DNA of 64,000 bases. It comes from Pseudomonadales bacterium. Lineage in GTDB: Bacteria > Pseudomonadota > Gammaproteobacteria > Pseudomonadales > Ketobacteraceae. The DNA lies in NCBI GenBank assembly GCA_002708905.1, contig PAPM01000037.1, positions 285,995 to 349,994 on the forward strand. Reading direction: 5' to 3'. The notes below the pieces were generated by a model that saw nothing but the letters and a program-made list of their open reading frames with translations, made no database searches and was not told the DNA's origin. Both the position numbers and the translations under genes were made by a program. How positions within the stretch are numbered: the first letter of the stretch is position 1; the number at the start of each line of letters is the position of its first letter. Below, piece after piece: positions 16,340-25,470 of the stretch.

Positions 16340-18831
16340 GAGTCCTGCTTTGTCGAGCCCGGTGTTTTGGTTTCGTTTGCCGCCGATCCGGTTGCCAGTT
16401 CTTCCGGCATGAACGTATCCACCCGCAACGCGTTGTAGATCGCTGACATCGCACTGTCCAGCTCCAATATTTCATCCTTGTCCAGGACGCCGTTTTCCTC
16501 GGCCCATTCCATTTTCAATTCCCGTTGCCGCTCCAACAACATTTCAAGATCCTTGATTTCCTCCGTGTCGCCGGCGGCCTTGATGGCCGCATGGAGTTTG
16601 TCCTGCAGGGGTTGGGTTTGTTGTTGCAGGTTGAAGGCATGCAGCACCAGACCGACCGCATCGTCAGCACTGTCCGTGTGGTAGATGCCCTGGGTCAGGC
16701 TGTCGCGTACTTCACCGGGTGTGGTAATGGTGCGCGCCACTGCTGCGCCCAATTCATCGGCGGGTGGTGTCAGACGCAAACCAAGCGGGAACACCAAGAG
16801 CCTTAACAGCGGGCGCAGGCTGCGCACCGGATAATTGGCGATGACATCATTCATAGAGCGCTGCACATCATAGAGGCAACGTTGCAGTGCCCAGTCCACC
16901 AACAACCGTTCCTGATCCGGGTAGCCACGGTCATGGAACAGTTTAATCACCGCCGATGCGTAATAGAGGCTCACCAGGCTGTCTGCCATGCGTCCGGACA
17001 AACGTTCACGGGCTTTCAGGTTGCCGCCGATGACCGCCAGACTGACGTCGGTTAACAGCGCCAGGGCTGCGGAGAACCGATTCAGTCGGCGATAGTACCG
17101 TTGTAGTCCACCCTCAGTGGGAACCCGGCTCAAGGTACCGAAGCTGATGGCCAGCAGCGGACTGCGCAGGCTGTTGCTGAGTGCGTGGGACAGGTGCCCA
17201 AAGAAAGCCTGGTCAAACTGGCGGGTGGCTTCGCTGCCGGGTTCCGCCGACGCGGCCTCTATTTCCTGGATTAAATACGGATGACAGCGAATGGCGCCTT
17301 GGCCGAACACCATCAGGCTGCGGGTCAGTATGTTCGCTCCCTCCACGGTAATGCTGATGGGCAGGGACTGGTAAACCCGGGCCAGGAAATTACGTGGTCC
17401 GGCAATCACCGCCCGGCCTGCCACGATATCCATGGCGTGGTTGACGGTATCCCGCATCAATTCCGTATTGCGGTATTTCAACAACGCGGAGGGAATGGCC
17501 GGCTTGATGCCCCGGTCCAGCATGGCGGCCGTCAGGCGCCGGGCGGCGTCCATCATATAGGTGTTGCCGGCGATGGGCTCCAAGGCTTCCTGTACGCCTT
17601 CAAAGTCAGCAATGGAGCGGCCAAACTGTTGGCGGATTGCTGCATAGGCGCCGGTGGTGAGGCAACAGTGTTTGCCGGCACCTGTGCTCAGGGCCGGCAG
17701 GGAAATAGCTCGGCCCACCGACAGGCATTCCAGCAGCATCACCCAGCCCTGACCAATCATCTCCTGTCCGCCGATGATTTGATCCATGGGGATGAACACA
17801 TCTTCGCCCCAGGTAGGACCGTTCATGAAGGCCTGGTTCATCGGCAGGTGTCGATCACCATGGTGCACGCCGGGGGTGTCTGCCGGAACCAGCACGCAGG
17901 TGACCCCCAGGTCCTTTTCACCCCCCAGCAAACCGTTTGGATCTTCCACCTTGATGGCCAGGCCGATCAGGGTGGCCACCGGGGCCAGGGTAATGTAGCG
18001 CTTGTTCCAACTCAGCTTCAGACCCAAGGTGGTTTTGCCCTGCCACTTTCCCTTGCTGACTACACCCAGGTCGGGAATGGCTCCCGCATCGGAACCGGCC
18101 AGGGCGGAGGTCAGTGCAAAGCAGGGCACTTCCTCACCCCGGGCCAGCCGTGGCAGGTAATGCTGCTTCTGTGTGTCGGTGCCGTAGTGTTGCAGTAATT
18201 CGGCCGGTCCCAGGGAGTTGGGTACCATGACGGTGACGGCGGCACTGACACTGCGGCTGGACACCTTCATGACGATCTCGGAATGGGCTGCGGCGGAAAA
18301 TCCTTTACCACCGTATTGCTTATCGATCACCAGTCCGAAAAAGCCCTGCTCGCGAATGAATTGCCACACGGCCGGTGGTAAATCCCGTAATTCATGGGTG
18401 ATATTCCAGTCGTCGAGCATTTCGCACAGTTGGTTTACCGGCCCGTTGATGAACTGCTGTTCCTCTGCGCTCAACTCGAAGGAGCGGGATTGCAGCAGGG
18501 TGTGCCATTGCGGCCGGCCGGAGAACAGTTGCGCATCCCAGTCCACATCACCTGACTCCAGGGCCTGCTGTTCGGTGGCGGAGAGGGTGGGTAAGCTGTT
18601 GCGTACCAATTCAAGAATGCGGCTGCTCATGCGCATGCGTAGCGGGTTGGGGATGATCAGCACAGCGGTAACAGCCAGCACCAGCAGGGCAGGCAGGATG
18701 GCCCAAACACTCCACTGGTGCCACCAGCTGCCGATCACACCCGCCGCTGTAAGGGATGCCAACGTGATCCAACGATCACTGCGCAGGTACAATGCGCCCA
18801 GGGCAGCGATGGCCATCAGTAATACCGACAT
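16321..18831 (-). CDS. fadE: acyl-CoA dehydrogenase (fatty-acid beta-oxidation)
   Basis: 836 aa, the long FadE type (usually about 815 aa). The N-terminus has two hydrophobic segments (residues 2-40 and 47-62), then the acyl-CoA dehydrogenase core (FVINGP..., YGGKGFSAAAHSEIV, PCFALTSALAGSDAGA, the last a FAD/substrate-binding block) and the FadE-specific C-terminal DUF1974 domain (from about residue 550). It catalyses the first, FAD-dependent step of beta-oxidation, likely membrane-associated. It is transcribed alone, convergent with parC. Confidence 0.95.
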   Translation of the reverse strand: MSVLLMAIAALGALYLRSDRWITLASLTAAGVIGSWWHQWSVWAILPALLVLAVTAVLIIPNPLRMRMSSRILELVRNSLPTLSATEQQALESGDVDWDAQLFSGRPQWHTLLQSRSFELSAEEQQFINGPVNQLCEMLDDWNITHELRDLPPAVWQFIREQGFFGLVIDKQYGGKGFSAAAHSEIVMKVSSRSVSAAVTVMVPNSLGPAELLQHYGTDTQKQHYLPRLARGEEVPCFALTSALAGSDAGAIPDLGVVSKGKWQGKTTLGLKLSWNKRYITLAPVATLIGLAIKVEDPNGLLGGEKDLGVTCVLVPADTPGVHHGDRHLPMNQAFMNGPTWGEDVFIPMDQIIGGQEMIGQGWVMLLECLSVGRAISLPALSTGAGKHCCLTTGAYAAIRQQFGRSIADFEGVQEALEPIAGNTYMMDAARRLTAAMLDRGIKPAIPSALLKYRNTELMRDTVNHAMDIVAGRAVIAGPRNFLARVYQSLPISITVEGANILTRSLMVFGQGAIRCHPYLIQEIEAASAEPGSEATRQFDQAFFGHLSHALSNSLRSPLLAISFGTLSRVPTEGGLQRYYRRLNRFSAALALLTDVSLAVIGGNLKARERLSGRMADSLVSLYYASAVIKLFHDRGYPDQERLLVDWALQRCLYDVQRSMNDVIANYPVRSLRPLLRLLVFPLGLRLTPPADELGAAVARTITTPGEVRDSLTQGIYHTDSADDAVGLVLHAFNLQQQTQPLQDKLHAAIKAAGDTEEIKDLEMLLERQRELKMEWAEENGVLDKDEILELDSAMSAIYNALRVDTFMPEELATGSAANETKTPGSTKQDSIQEAG

Positions 18832-18923
18832 ATTATTCTCCTTATGTTGAGAAGTGCCCGTTGAGAAGTGCCTGCTGAGTTGCTACTTGCAGGCGCGCCA
18901 CAGAGTTGTGCCGCCTCCGGGCT

Positions 18924-19277
18924 TCAGGTAGCGCTCGTTAAATTGCGTTGGAACTGGATACTGCACAGCCGCAATTCGTTCGCCAGGGCAAAGAAAGTGG
19001 ATGCATCCTCATCTTCTTTGGCTACATCCATGGCGTGGTTGGAGGCTTGCTCCAGGCGTTTGATCACGCGCACGCTTTTGTCGTGCTCAACCGGCTTGCG
19101 TTCAATGGCTCTGGCCTTCAGTTCACCGCAGATGGTTTCGAGCCTTTCCTGCAGCAGCGGATCGTCCTCCAACAGGGGATGAAATCGCTCAATTACTTGA
19201 TCCAGTTGCAGGAACGCGGCACCGAACAGTTCCGGTTCCAGGTGTTTGGCGGGTTGGTTTTTACGGGAGTAATGCAT
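18924..19277 (-). CDS. hypothetical helical protein
   Basis: 117 aa from the ATG at 19277, chosen because AGGAGG lies 7 bases upstream; the frame is open for 25 more residues upstream but these are Arg-rich and unlikely. The protein is all-helical and charged (QLDQVIERFHPLLEDDPLLQERLETICGE and SVRVIKRLEQASNHAMD), with no signal peptide or membrane segment. I recognise no family. It sits upstream of fadE on the same strand, separated by about 90 bases. Confidence 0.65.
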   Translation of the reverse strand: MHYSRKNQPAKHLEPELFGAAFLQLDQVIERFHPLLEDDPLLQERLETICGELKARAIERKPVEHDKSVRVIKRLEQASNHAMDVAKEDEDASTFFALANELRLCSIQFQRNLTSAT

Positions 19278-19545
19278 TCGATTCCTCCTGCGTCTGATCT
19301 TGGTGTTTTGTATGAAAAATCGTCTAATACTGATCATGTCAGCCGTATTCAAGTAACAGGGTAAATTTTATTTACTCTCAAACTTTCAAATAGTTACCTT
19401 GCTTTTGGCAGGGTGGTCGACTTTACATACAGGGCATCCTGTGTTCAGGTTGATGTACTGATTAAATCGAATCGAGGATAAATTTGTTGTGGGACTTTGC
19501 GCCCGCAACATAAAAATTCCATAAAAACCGAGAGAGGTGCTCTCC

Positions 19546-20304
19546 ATGCTACAGTCTAATCCCCGTGTATTAGTTGTTGACCCGGAGCCTCAAATCAGAA
19601 AGATGCTCGCTGCGGCATTGGCTGGCCAGGACTACCAGGTGTTGGTGGCGGAAAGCGCTACTGAAGCTCTGCGCTTGGCCGGGTTGTACCAGCCTGATGC
19701 GGTGCTGCTGGAATCGGTGCTGGAAAATGATGACGGGCTGGTGTTGATCGATTCACTGCGTGAGTGGACCCGAACGCCGATTCTGGTGTTGTCTGAGCAG
19801 GATGATCCGCAGCATATCGTCACCTGCCTGCAACGGGGTGCCAATGATTTCGTCGCCAAGCCTTTCAACATGCAGGTTTTGCTGGCCCGGCTTGAAGTCG
19901 CCCTGCGGGATCATGTAGTGCAGGAGGAGGGTGACAGTACGCTGACCTGTGGCGACATCGAAGTGGATCTGTTGCGCCACGAGGCCAGGAAGCAGGATGT
20001 GGTACTGGAGCTCTCGCCACGTGAGTATGAGCTACTGAGTTATCTGATTCGTAATAAGGGCAACATGCTCACCCACCGGCAGTTGCTGAAAGCCCTGTGG
20101 GGCGAAGCCCATGCCCATGACCGTCAGTATCTCCGTGTCTATATCAAGCAGTTGCGACACAAGATTGAACCCGACCCGCATCAACCGGAGTACATCATCA
20201 CCGAAACCGGAGTAGGTTACCGTATGGATGAGCCCGGTAAGTTCAATAGCATCTCAAGGCTGGCCTCATCAAAGTGCCGCTTGCCGACGAAGGCGATCGC
20301 ATGA
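19546..20304 (+). CDS. OmpR/KdpE-type response regulator with non-canonical receiver
   Basis: 252 aa from the ATG at 19546 (GAGAGG 9 bases upstream; an alternative GTG is at 19537). Receiver domain residues 1-120 and winged-helix domain 130-230 (LSPREYELLSYLIRNKGNMLTHRQLL, YIKQLRHKIEPDP, GVGYRM) are complete. The receiver keeps the switch Ser and the Lys of AKPFN, but the phospho-acceptor Asp is Glu56 (DAVLLESVLE) and the usual DDE acid cluster is DPE. It should therefore not be phosphorylated at the normal site and may be constitutively on-like. No histidine kinase is adjacent. Its last 88 bases overlap the convergent lipoprotein gene. Confidence 0.88.
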   Translation: MLQSNPRVLVVDPEPQIRKMLAAALAGQDYQVLVAESATEALRLAGLYQPDAVLLESVLENDDGLVLIDSLREWTRTPILVLSEQDDPQHIVTCLQRGANDFVAKPFNMQVLLARLEVALRDHVVQEEGDSTLTCGDIEVDLLRHEARKQDVVLELSPREYELLSYLIRNKGNMLTHRQLLKALWGEAHAHDRQYLRVYIKQLRHKIEPDPHQPEYIITETGVGYRMDEPGKFNSISRLASSKCRLPTKAIA

Positions 20305-21710
20305 TTACCCTGTTGTCGCATGGCACCGGCATTTTCAACCCCTAAAGGCCAGAGGAAATACCGCTCCCGGCGTTCGGATTCCGCGATCAGTCCGTCGCTA
20401 TCGAACCAGCTGCGATAACCCCCTTTCGCAGTGAACACCGGCAACGATCTTAATTGGTCGTAATTGGCCAGGTCGTAGGAATAGGTTGCGACGGAAGGCT
20501 GCAGATTACGGCGACTGACCTGCACCAGATAGTGAGTGCCGGATGCCAGAGTCAGTTGCACATTACCATCCTGTGAAGTCTGTTTGGAGCGCAATGGGCT
20601 GCTAAAAAACAGGATGGGTTCAGGACTGTCCGATTGATCCAGTGCAAAAACCGTTGCATGCAGCGGCGAATCAACCGGCACATGGACGCTATGGTAACAA
20701 CCGCAGGGATGAATGCTGTCGTACATCAGAACAGAGCCATCCGTATTCAGGGTGACGCGCCACACCAGACCGTCCAGTTTGCCGCCGTACCAATCATCCG
20801 CAGTGGGCTTGGGGCGTGCACTGAACCACAGGGTGTAATTCAGTTGCAACAAGATCCGGTCGTGGTAGCGCATGTAGCTGGGGTAGGTGTAAACCACCGG
20901 CCGTCGATAATCGATTTGACGCACCGGTTGGCCCTGTTGTTCGCTCCAGGTGGCCGCACCCGGAAGATCGGCGTCACTCTTATGGGCGATTTTGTAGTGG
21001 GGGGCATGCGCTTCTATGACGGCCTGCAAGCGTTCTGCCGGCAAATCAGGTACACCCAGCGCGTTTTCCTGGTAAGCGCTCGTCAGCCATTCCTGTACCG
21101 GCGGGGTGGAAACCCTGTCCTTCGGTTGATAAACATTGGCAGTGCCCTCGATGCCCGTGAATGTCTCAATGTGCTGTCGCATCTCATCCTGATACTCTGC
21201 GATCGAGCCCTCGGCGCCGTATTTAATGAGGGCATAAAATCCAAAGAATCGTAGCCAGTCGTTGTAGCTGTCTTCCACTTCAAGATCGGCATTCGTTACC
21301 GGCTGCTCCATGCTGTGGGCAAACAGCCGCTCAGAACAGTCCGTCCTGAACGTTTCGAACGCCAGCGTATTACGGACGTCGCCGGGAAGGTTGCGCCATT
21401 CCAGTTCGAGGCTGGACATGCCCAGCTGATGCAGTCGGTGACGCCATTGCTGCTCCTGAGTGGGTGTCAGATTTTGAAAGCGAAAGCTGGACCAGAAGCG
21501 GTTGGTTCGATAGGTGGGAAAGCCCGGCACCGATTGATACTGGGCGTCCCGGGTTTGGTGCTCGTCAACGGCACTCTTTATTTGAGCCAATTGTTGTTCG
21601 CATTGTGCCAGTGGCGTGTCTACCTGTTTGGGTGTCAGGCTGCAGCCGAATAGAAAAAGCCAGCTACCGGCAATGCTGATGGACAGTAATGCTTGAGTGG
21701 TTTTCATCAT
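20217..21710 (-). CDS. lipoprotein of unknown function
   Basis: 497 aa (a second ATG three bases downstream, 21707, has better spacing to AGGAG). A lipoprotein signal (ISIAGSWLFLFGC, Cys about residue 23) leads into a soluble domain with many Trp/Tyr/Arg; the central part has a beta-rich segment (YGGKLDGLVWRVTLNTDGSV) and a Cys pair in HPCGCYHSVHV. No known domain recognised. It is the last gene of a minus-strand set with overlaps: it starts 47 bases inside the upstream START-domain gene. Its end overlaps the response-regulator gene by 88 bases. A role in outer-membrane lipid or surface biology is only inferred from neighbours. Confidence 0.75.
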   Translation of the reverse strand: MMKTTQALLSISIAGSWLFLFGCSLTPKQVDTPLAQCEQQLAQIKSAVDEHQTRDAQYQSVPGFPTYRTNRFWSSFRFQNLTPTQEQQWRHRLHQLGMSSLELEWRNLPGDVRNTLAFETFRTDCSERLFAHSMEQPVTNADLEVEDSYNDWLRFFGFYALIKYGAEGSIAEYQDEMRQHIETFTGIEGTANVYQPKDRVSTPPVQEWLTSAYQENALGVPDLPAERLQAVIEAHAPHYKIAHKSDADLPGAATWSEQQGQPVRQIDYRRPVVYTYPSYMRYHDRILLQLNYTLWFSARPKPTADDWYGGKLDGLVWRVTLNTDGSVLMYDSIHPCGCYHSVHVPVDSPLHATVFALDQSDSPEPILFFSSPLRSKQTSQDGNVQLTLASGTHYLVQVSRRNLQPSVATYSYDLANYDQLRSLPVFTAKGGYRSWFDSDGLIAESERRERYFLWPLGVENAGAMRQQGNHAIAFVGKRHFDEASLEMLLNLPGSSIR

Positions 21711-22341
21711 TGCTCCTGTAATTCCGATAATGGGTTTCGCTCCATTGTTTCAGGTTCAGCAGCGCTTCCCGGGCCAGGTCCCGATTGCTCTTGTTGACCA
21801 ACCACTGGGGAATCATGCCACCCCAGCGACTGCCGGATTCATACCGCACATGCGTTTTACAATCGGCTAACGCCGTCAGCAACCAGTAGCCTTCAGCCTG
21901 TTCAATTCGTAAATAACCTGGTTGCTTCGGAACGGCTTCGGGCTGATTGACCATATCAATCCTGAGTTGCGCAGGCGGTAAGGTGGTGACATCAAAACGG
22001 GTAATGGCATCCCGGGGGCGAAATGGCCAGCGGGTGACGGTGCGAAACTGAACCAGTGTCTGTGACGGCGCAGGGTGTTTCAGGACGCGTACATCCTGGC
22101 TATAGGGCAACCAGTCCCGTTGCCGGTCGGCATCCTGCAGCATGGCCAGTAAAGGGAAGATCGGCACCTGTAGCGTGATCTCCCCCCGTACCATGTCATA
22201 GGGTCGATCCGGGCTCTGGGGATCGACCCACAATGCGACGGTTTGCCCGCTTGGCGTGCGTGGCTCCCAGTTTTCCGCAATAACCGTGTTAAGCCACAGG
22301 CTGGCGATTATCAGTAAAACCCTGCTGCAGACAGGCATCAT
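21664..22341 (-). CDS. secreted START-domain (SRPBCC-fold) protein
   Basis: 225 aa with an N-terminal signal peptide (MPVCSRVLLIIASLWLNTVIA). The mature part has START-like features: VRGEITLQVPIFPLLAMLQDADRQRDWLPYSQDVRVLKHP, then RWPFRPRDAITRFDV and YLRIEQAEGYWLLTAL, the order seen in lipid-binding START proteins of gammaproteobacteria. It probably binds a lipid or hydrophobic ligand in the periplasm. It overlaps the PlsC-type acyltransferase gene upstream by 53 bases and the lipoprotein gene downstream by 47. Confidence 0.8.
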   Translation of the reverse strand: MMPVCSRVLLIIASLWLNTVIAENWEPRTPSGQTVALWVDPQSPDRPYDMVRGEITLQVPIFPLLAMLQDADRQRDWLPYSQDVRVLKHPAPSQTLVQFRTVTRWPFRPRDAITRFDVTTLPPAQLRIDMVNQPEAVPKQPGYLRIEQAEGYWLLTALADCKTHVRYESGSRWGGMIPQWLVNKSNRDLAREALLNLKQWSETHYRNYRSNDENHSSITVHQHCR

Positions 22342-23017
22342 AACGTTGTTTCATCTCATCGGCGGCTTGCTGTAAATCCAACTCAGCAGGAATGTAGCTC
22401 GGCTCCAGTACGCTAACATAAACTGGCCCCGGCTGCAGACGACTGGAGCGCGGGGGCAGTCGCGTACCACTGTTATGTATTACGATTGGAATGACCGGTA
22501 AGTTGCAGTGTTGGGCAATGGCAAATGCACCCAGACGAAAGGCACCGGTAGAGCCGTGCTGGATGCGGGTGCCCTCCGGCGCGATCACGATTGAGAAGCC
22601 TTGTTTCACCGAACGCTCTGCTTGGGGCAGCAGTTGTTCCTTCCAGCCGGCGCCCCGCTTGATGAACAGATTGCCACTGAGGCGGAGCAGTGGACCCAAT
22701 AAGGGATTGCGCCCCAATTCCTCTTTGGCGATACCGGTCACGGGATGTTGCAGCAGGGAGGCGACAATCACCGGGTCCAGCCCGCTTTGGTGATTGAACA
22801 GGATGACGGCTGGCGCGGCAGACAGATATTCACGCTGGCGGCAGATACCCGGGGTGCCTGCCAGTGCCGGACCGAGCCGGCCGACAATACGGGCCATGGA
22901 CAGCACAATCTGCTGTTGCGGGCGACCTGCCAGCTTGAGGAGGGCGCCCCAGGCAATGGCACTCAACGCCGGTACCAGCAGGGCGATGACCAGTTGGAGC
23001 TGTCTCAGAGGCCCCAT
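22289..23017 (-). CDS. PlsC-type 1-acyl-glycerol-phosphate acyltransferase
   Basis: 242 aa. An N-terminal membrane segment (about 6-27) precedes the acyltransferase motifs: FNHQSGLDP (NHX4D, His76/Asp81), then a Gly-rich block and APEGTR. The family transfers acyl groups from acyl-ACP or acyl-CoA to lysophosphatidate or related lysolipids at the inner membrane. It may be a second PlsC copy or one with special specificity. The frame overlaps the START gene by 53 bases and follows a small gene 12 bases upstream, so all are in one minus-strand transcription direction. Confidence 0.85.
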   Translation of the reverse strand: MGPLRQLQLVIALLVPALSAIAWGALLKLAGRPQQQIVLSMARIVGRLGPALAGTPGICRQREYLSAAPAVILFNHQSGLDPVIVASLLQHPVTGIAKEELGRNPLLGPLLRLSGNLFIKRGAGWKEQLLPQAERSVKQGFSIVIAPEGTRIQHGSTGAFRLGAFAIAQHCNLPVIPIVIHNSGTRLPPRSSRLQPGPVYVSVLEPSYIPAELDLQQAADEMKQRYDACLQQGFTDNRQPVA

Positions 23018-23029
23018 GGCCGGGGCTCC

Positions 23030-23323
23030 TTACTGGGCGCCGTGCTTCTTCAGAACGTCAACGTAACCGGGCTGGTTGCCGTGCTGGGCAGCAATCTGGG
23101 CCAGGGTCCGGCCTTGAGGATCGGTGGCGTTGACGTTGCGACCCTGGGCCACAAACATTGCGAGAAACTGGTCGAAATATTCCACTGGTAAGCCGCGATA
23201 GGCTTTGGTCAAAACGTGAAAATCGGCATCTTCGTCGCCTGTGGGTTGCATCTCCAGGAAACGGGCCACTTGGGTGGCATCCAGTTCTTCACCGATAACC
23301 TTCTGTTTGTCTTTGCTCGACAT
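23030..23323 (-). CDS. PA4642-family hypothetical protein
   Basis: 97 aa from the ATG at 23323, with GAAGAGAG about 8 bases upstream. The pattern KDKQKVIGEELDATQV, then GDEDADFHVLTKAYRGL, then DPQGRTLAQIAAQHG matches the small Pseudomonas PA4642 family, whose C-terminus looks like a single ankyrin repeat. Function unknown; cytoplasmic. The plsC-type gene begins 12 bases after its stop. Confidence 0.8.
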   Translation of the reverse strand: MSSKDKQKVIGEELDATQVARFLEMQPTGDEDADFHVLTKAYRGLPVEYFDQFLAMFVAQGRNVNATDPQGRTLAQIAAQHGNQPGYVDVLKKHGAQ

Positions 23324-23373
23324 GACGATACTCTCTTCAATTGCAGGGCAATGCTCGGCCGCGCATGGTACCA

Positions 23374-24396
23374 CTACTTGTTGCCCAGCAACACCGCTAT
23401 CCAGTGGCTCTCCTGGTTGGATTCCAGCGCCAGCTTCACGATCATGGTGAGGGGAATGGACAGCAACATCCCCACCGGCCCCAGCACCCAGCCCCAAAAC
23501 AGCAGTGACAGGAACACCACCAGCGTGGAGAGACCCAGGCCCTGGCCCATATAGCGGGGCTCTACAATATTACCCATCACCACATTGACGATGAAGAAGC
23601 CCAGGGCGGTGACGCCGGCGGCCCCCAGGCCCAGTTGCAGGAACGACAGCAGCACCGCTGGAATTGCGGCGATGATGGAACCGATATTGGGGATAAAGTT
23701 CAACAGGAACGCCAGCAGTGCCCACATGACGACATAGTCCAGGCCCTGCACCGCAAGCCAAATCCCGATAAACAGACCGGTGCCCAGGCTTACCAGGGTT
23801 TTGATAATCAGGTAGCCCTTTACGGATTCATTGAACTGCTCGAAGGTATTGAGAGAGCCATGCTGCTCACCCATGGCACGGCGGAATTTGGCCGGGAAGC
23901 TCGATACTTCAAACAGGATAAACAGCACCGTGAGGAAGATCAGGAAAAAGTCGGTGAGCACGTTGCCGAAGCCGGTCACCACGGTACGCACCATGTCCAT
24001 CACTTTGCCCGGGTTGATCTGCTCCTTCACCATTTGCTGGGACAGCTCTACGCCATGCTCCGCCAGCCAGCGGGTCATCACGGCGGTTTCCTCCTGCAGA
24101 CTGGCAGAATAGGCCGGGATCTGGCGGGCGAAATCGTTGATGGAGGCGGCCACCACCATGGAGAAGCCGCCGATGCTCAATACCACCAGCAACACCACCA
24201 AAATAACCGCCAGCGTGGTAGGGACCCGACGGGACTCCAGCCACATCAACAGGGGGGCACAGAGAATGGCGATAAAGGCAGACAGCAGAAAAGGTACCAG
24301 AATTTCCGACGCGGCCTTCATGCCCGCCACCACCACCACAAAGCAGGCTACCCCCAACATCACACGCAGGCTCGGGCTCAGTGCAGAATATTCCAT
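23374..24396 (-). CDS. AI-2E (PerM/TqsA) family transporter
   Basis: 340 aa with about eight hydrophobic segments and the family blocks PLLMWLESRRVP, a long soluble loop (about 80-150), and FIPNIGSIIAAIPAVLLS near residue 225. Members export quorum-signal AI-2 (TqsA) or couple cation flux; the true substrate of most is unknown. It lies 18 bases downstream of the Bax-like gene on the same strand. Confidence 0.88.
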   Translation of the reverse strand: MEYSALSPSLRVMLGVACFVVVVAGMKAASEILVPFLLSAFIAILCAPLLMWLESRRVPTTLAVILVVLLVVLSIGGFSMVVAASINDFARQIPAYSASLQEETAVMTRWLAEHGVELSQQMVKEQINPGKVMDMVRTVVTGFGNVLTDFFLIFLTVLFILFEVSSFPAKFRRAMGEQHGSLNTFEQFNESVKGYLIIKTLVSLGTGLFIGIWLAVQGLDYVVMWALLAFLLNFIPNIGSIIAAIPAVLLSFLQLGLGAAGVTALGFFIVNVVMGNIVEPRYMGQGLGLSTLVVFLSLLFWGWVLGPVGMLLSIPLTMIVKLALESNQESHWIAVLLGNK

Positions 24397-24414
24397 ATAG
24401 GATAGGCTCCTGGG

Positions 24415-25329
24415 TTAACTGGAAGGGGGTGAAGCCGGTTCAGGATTCGGTGTCACCAGCCCTTGGCTGTCATCCACCGCAACTTCCTCCGGATTTTTGG
24501 GCTGTTCAGTAGTGGCGGAACTGTCGGTTTCCTCTTCCGCGATCATCACCGGCGCACAGTATCCGGATGGATCTCGTTCCAGTCCGTTCACCCGGATCAG
24601 CTTTTTCAGTGACTCTACATAGTGAGCGCCCTTTTCGGAGTAGTGATGCAGGCCTTGGGCCAGGTAACACCCGTTGAGCCTCTGCTGTCGTTGGCGCTGT
24701 TCCGCCCGGGCTTGCCGCAGCTGGCGATAGGCCCGGTGGCTGTTCAGGTTCAGCATGTAGCTGTTGACCGAGGCCTGGGGCGACTCAAACAGGCGTACCT
24801 CATGGTCTTTGTCGTCACTGCGGGATTCCGGTACCAGACCGCAGCCGGGGCGGAAGCACCACTGGCCGAAATAGTTGTTACCCTCCACGGCGAAACGGGA
24901 GGTACCCCAGGCACTTTCGATGGCCGCCTGGGCTTTTACCAGGGAGGGAGGCAGGGCGTCCACCTTGATCAGCAGTTGAGCACGAATTTGCTCCGGGTCT
25001 TCACTTTTTACGCGATAGCGCTTAGCCAGCTTCAGCCATTCCTCCTGATCCGGCTCGTTATTCTCAATACGGGCGCGAAGGGCGAGAATTTCCTGATTGC
25101 GTACACTAATGTATTCATCCATAAAGGAAAAAAAGGCTTTCTTGCGCTTGCCGACGGGCTTGATGGCCGCAAAATTCGGTTTGTCCTCCGGCTCTACTTC
25201 CAGAGTGGGGGTAGTGCGGTGCTGGGCCGATGGTGTGGGGCCCAACAAAAGCGGGCTGATGGCCAGGTGCGTAACCACAAAGGCCAAGCAAACGATGGTT
25301 GTTGTGATGAGTGGTAAATGCCTTGACAT
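24415..25329 (-). CDS. Bax-like glucosaminidase-domain protein
   Basis: 304 aa. One N-terminal membrane/signal segment (about 6-30) is followed by the Bax-type domain: FFSFMDEYISVRNQEIL, LLIKVDALPPSLVKAQAAIESAWGTSRFA with the catalytic Glu in AAIESAWG, then GNNYFGQWCF and YSEKGAHYVESLKKLI. The mannosyl-glycoprotein endo-beta-N-acetylglucosaminidase (GH73) fold should cut peptidoglycan glycan strands in the periplasm. The last about 45 residues are a disordered Glu/Pro-rich tail. It is transcribed with the AI-2E transporter gene, divergent from serB. Confidence 0.88.
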   Translation of the reverse strand: MSRHLPLITTTIVCLAFVVTHLAISPLLLGPTPSAQHRTTPTLEVEPEDKPNFAAIKPVGKRKKAFFSFMDEYISVRNQEILALRARIENNEPDQEEWLKLAKRYRVKSEDPEQIRAQLLIKVDALPPSLVKAQAAIESAWGTSRFAVEGNNYFGQWCFRPGCGLVPESRSDDKDHEVRLFESPQASVNSYMLNLNSHRAYRQLRQARAEQRQRQQRLNGCYLAQGLHHYSEKGAHYVESLKKLIRVNGLERDPSGYCAPVMIAEEETDSSATTEQPKNPEEVAVDDSQGLVTPNPEPASPPSS

Positions 25330-25470
25330 ACCCTATTCCAAATCAGTTCCTTGGAGGGGGATTACGCCATGATCGTTACTATTTTGCAACGTAACCCGTT
25401 TTTTCTAATGCCCGATGTTCCGTGTAGAATAGGCGCCACATTGCGACCTTGGGATTGGTAAGGATTAGGC

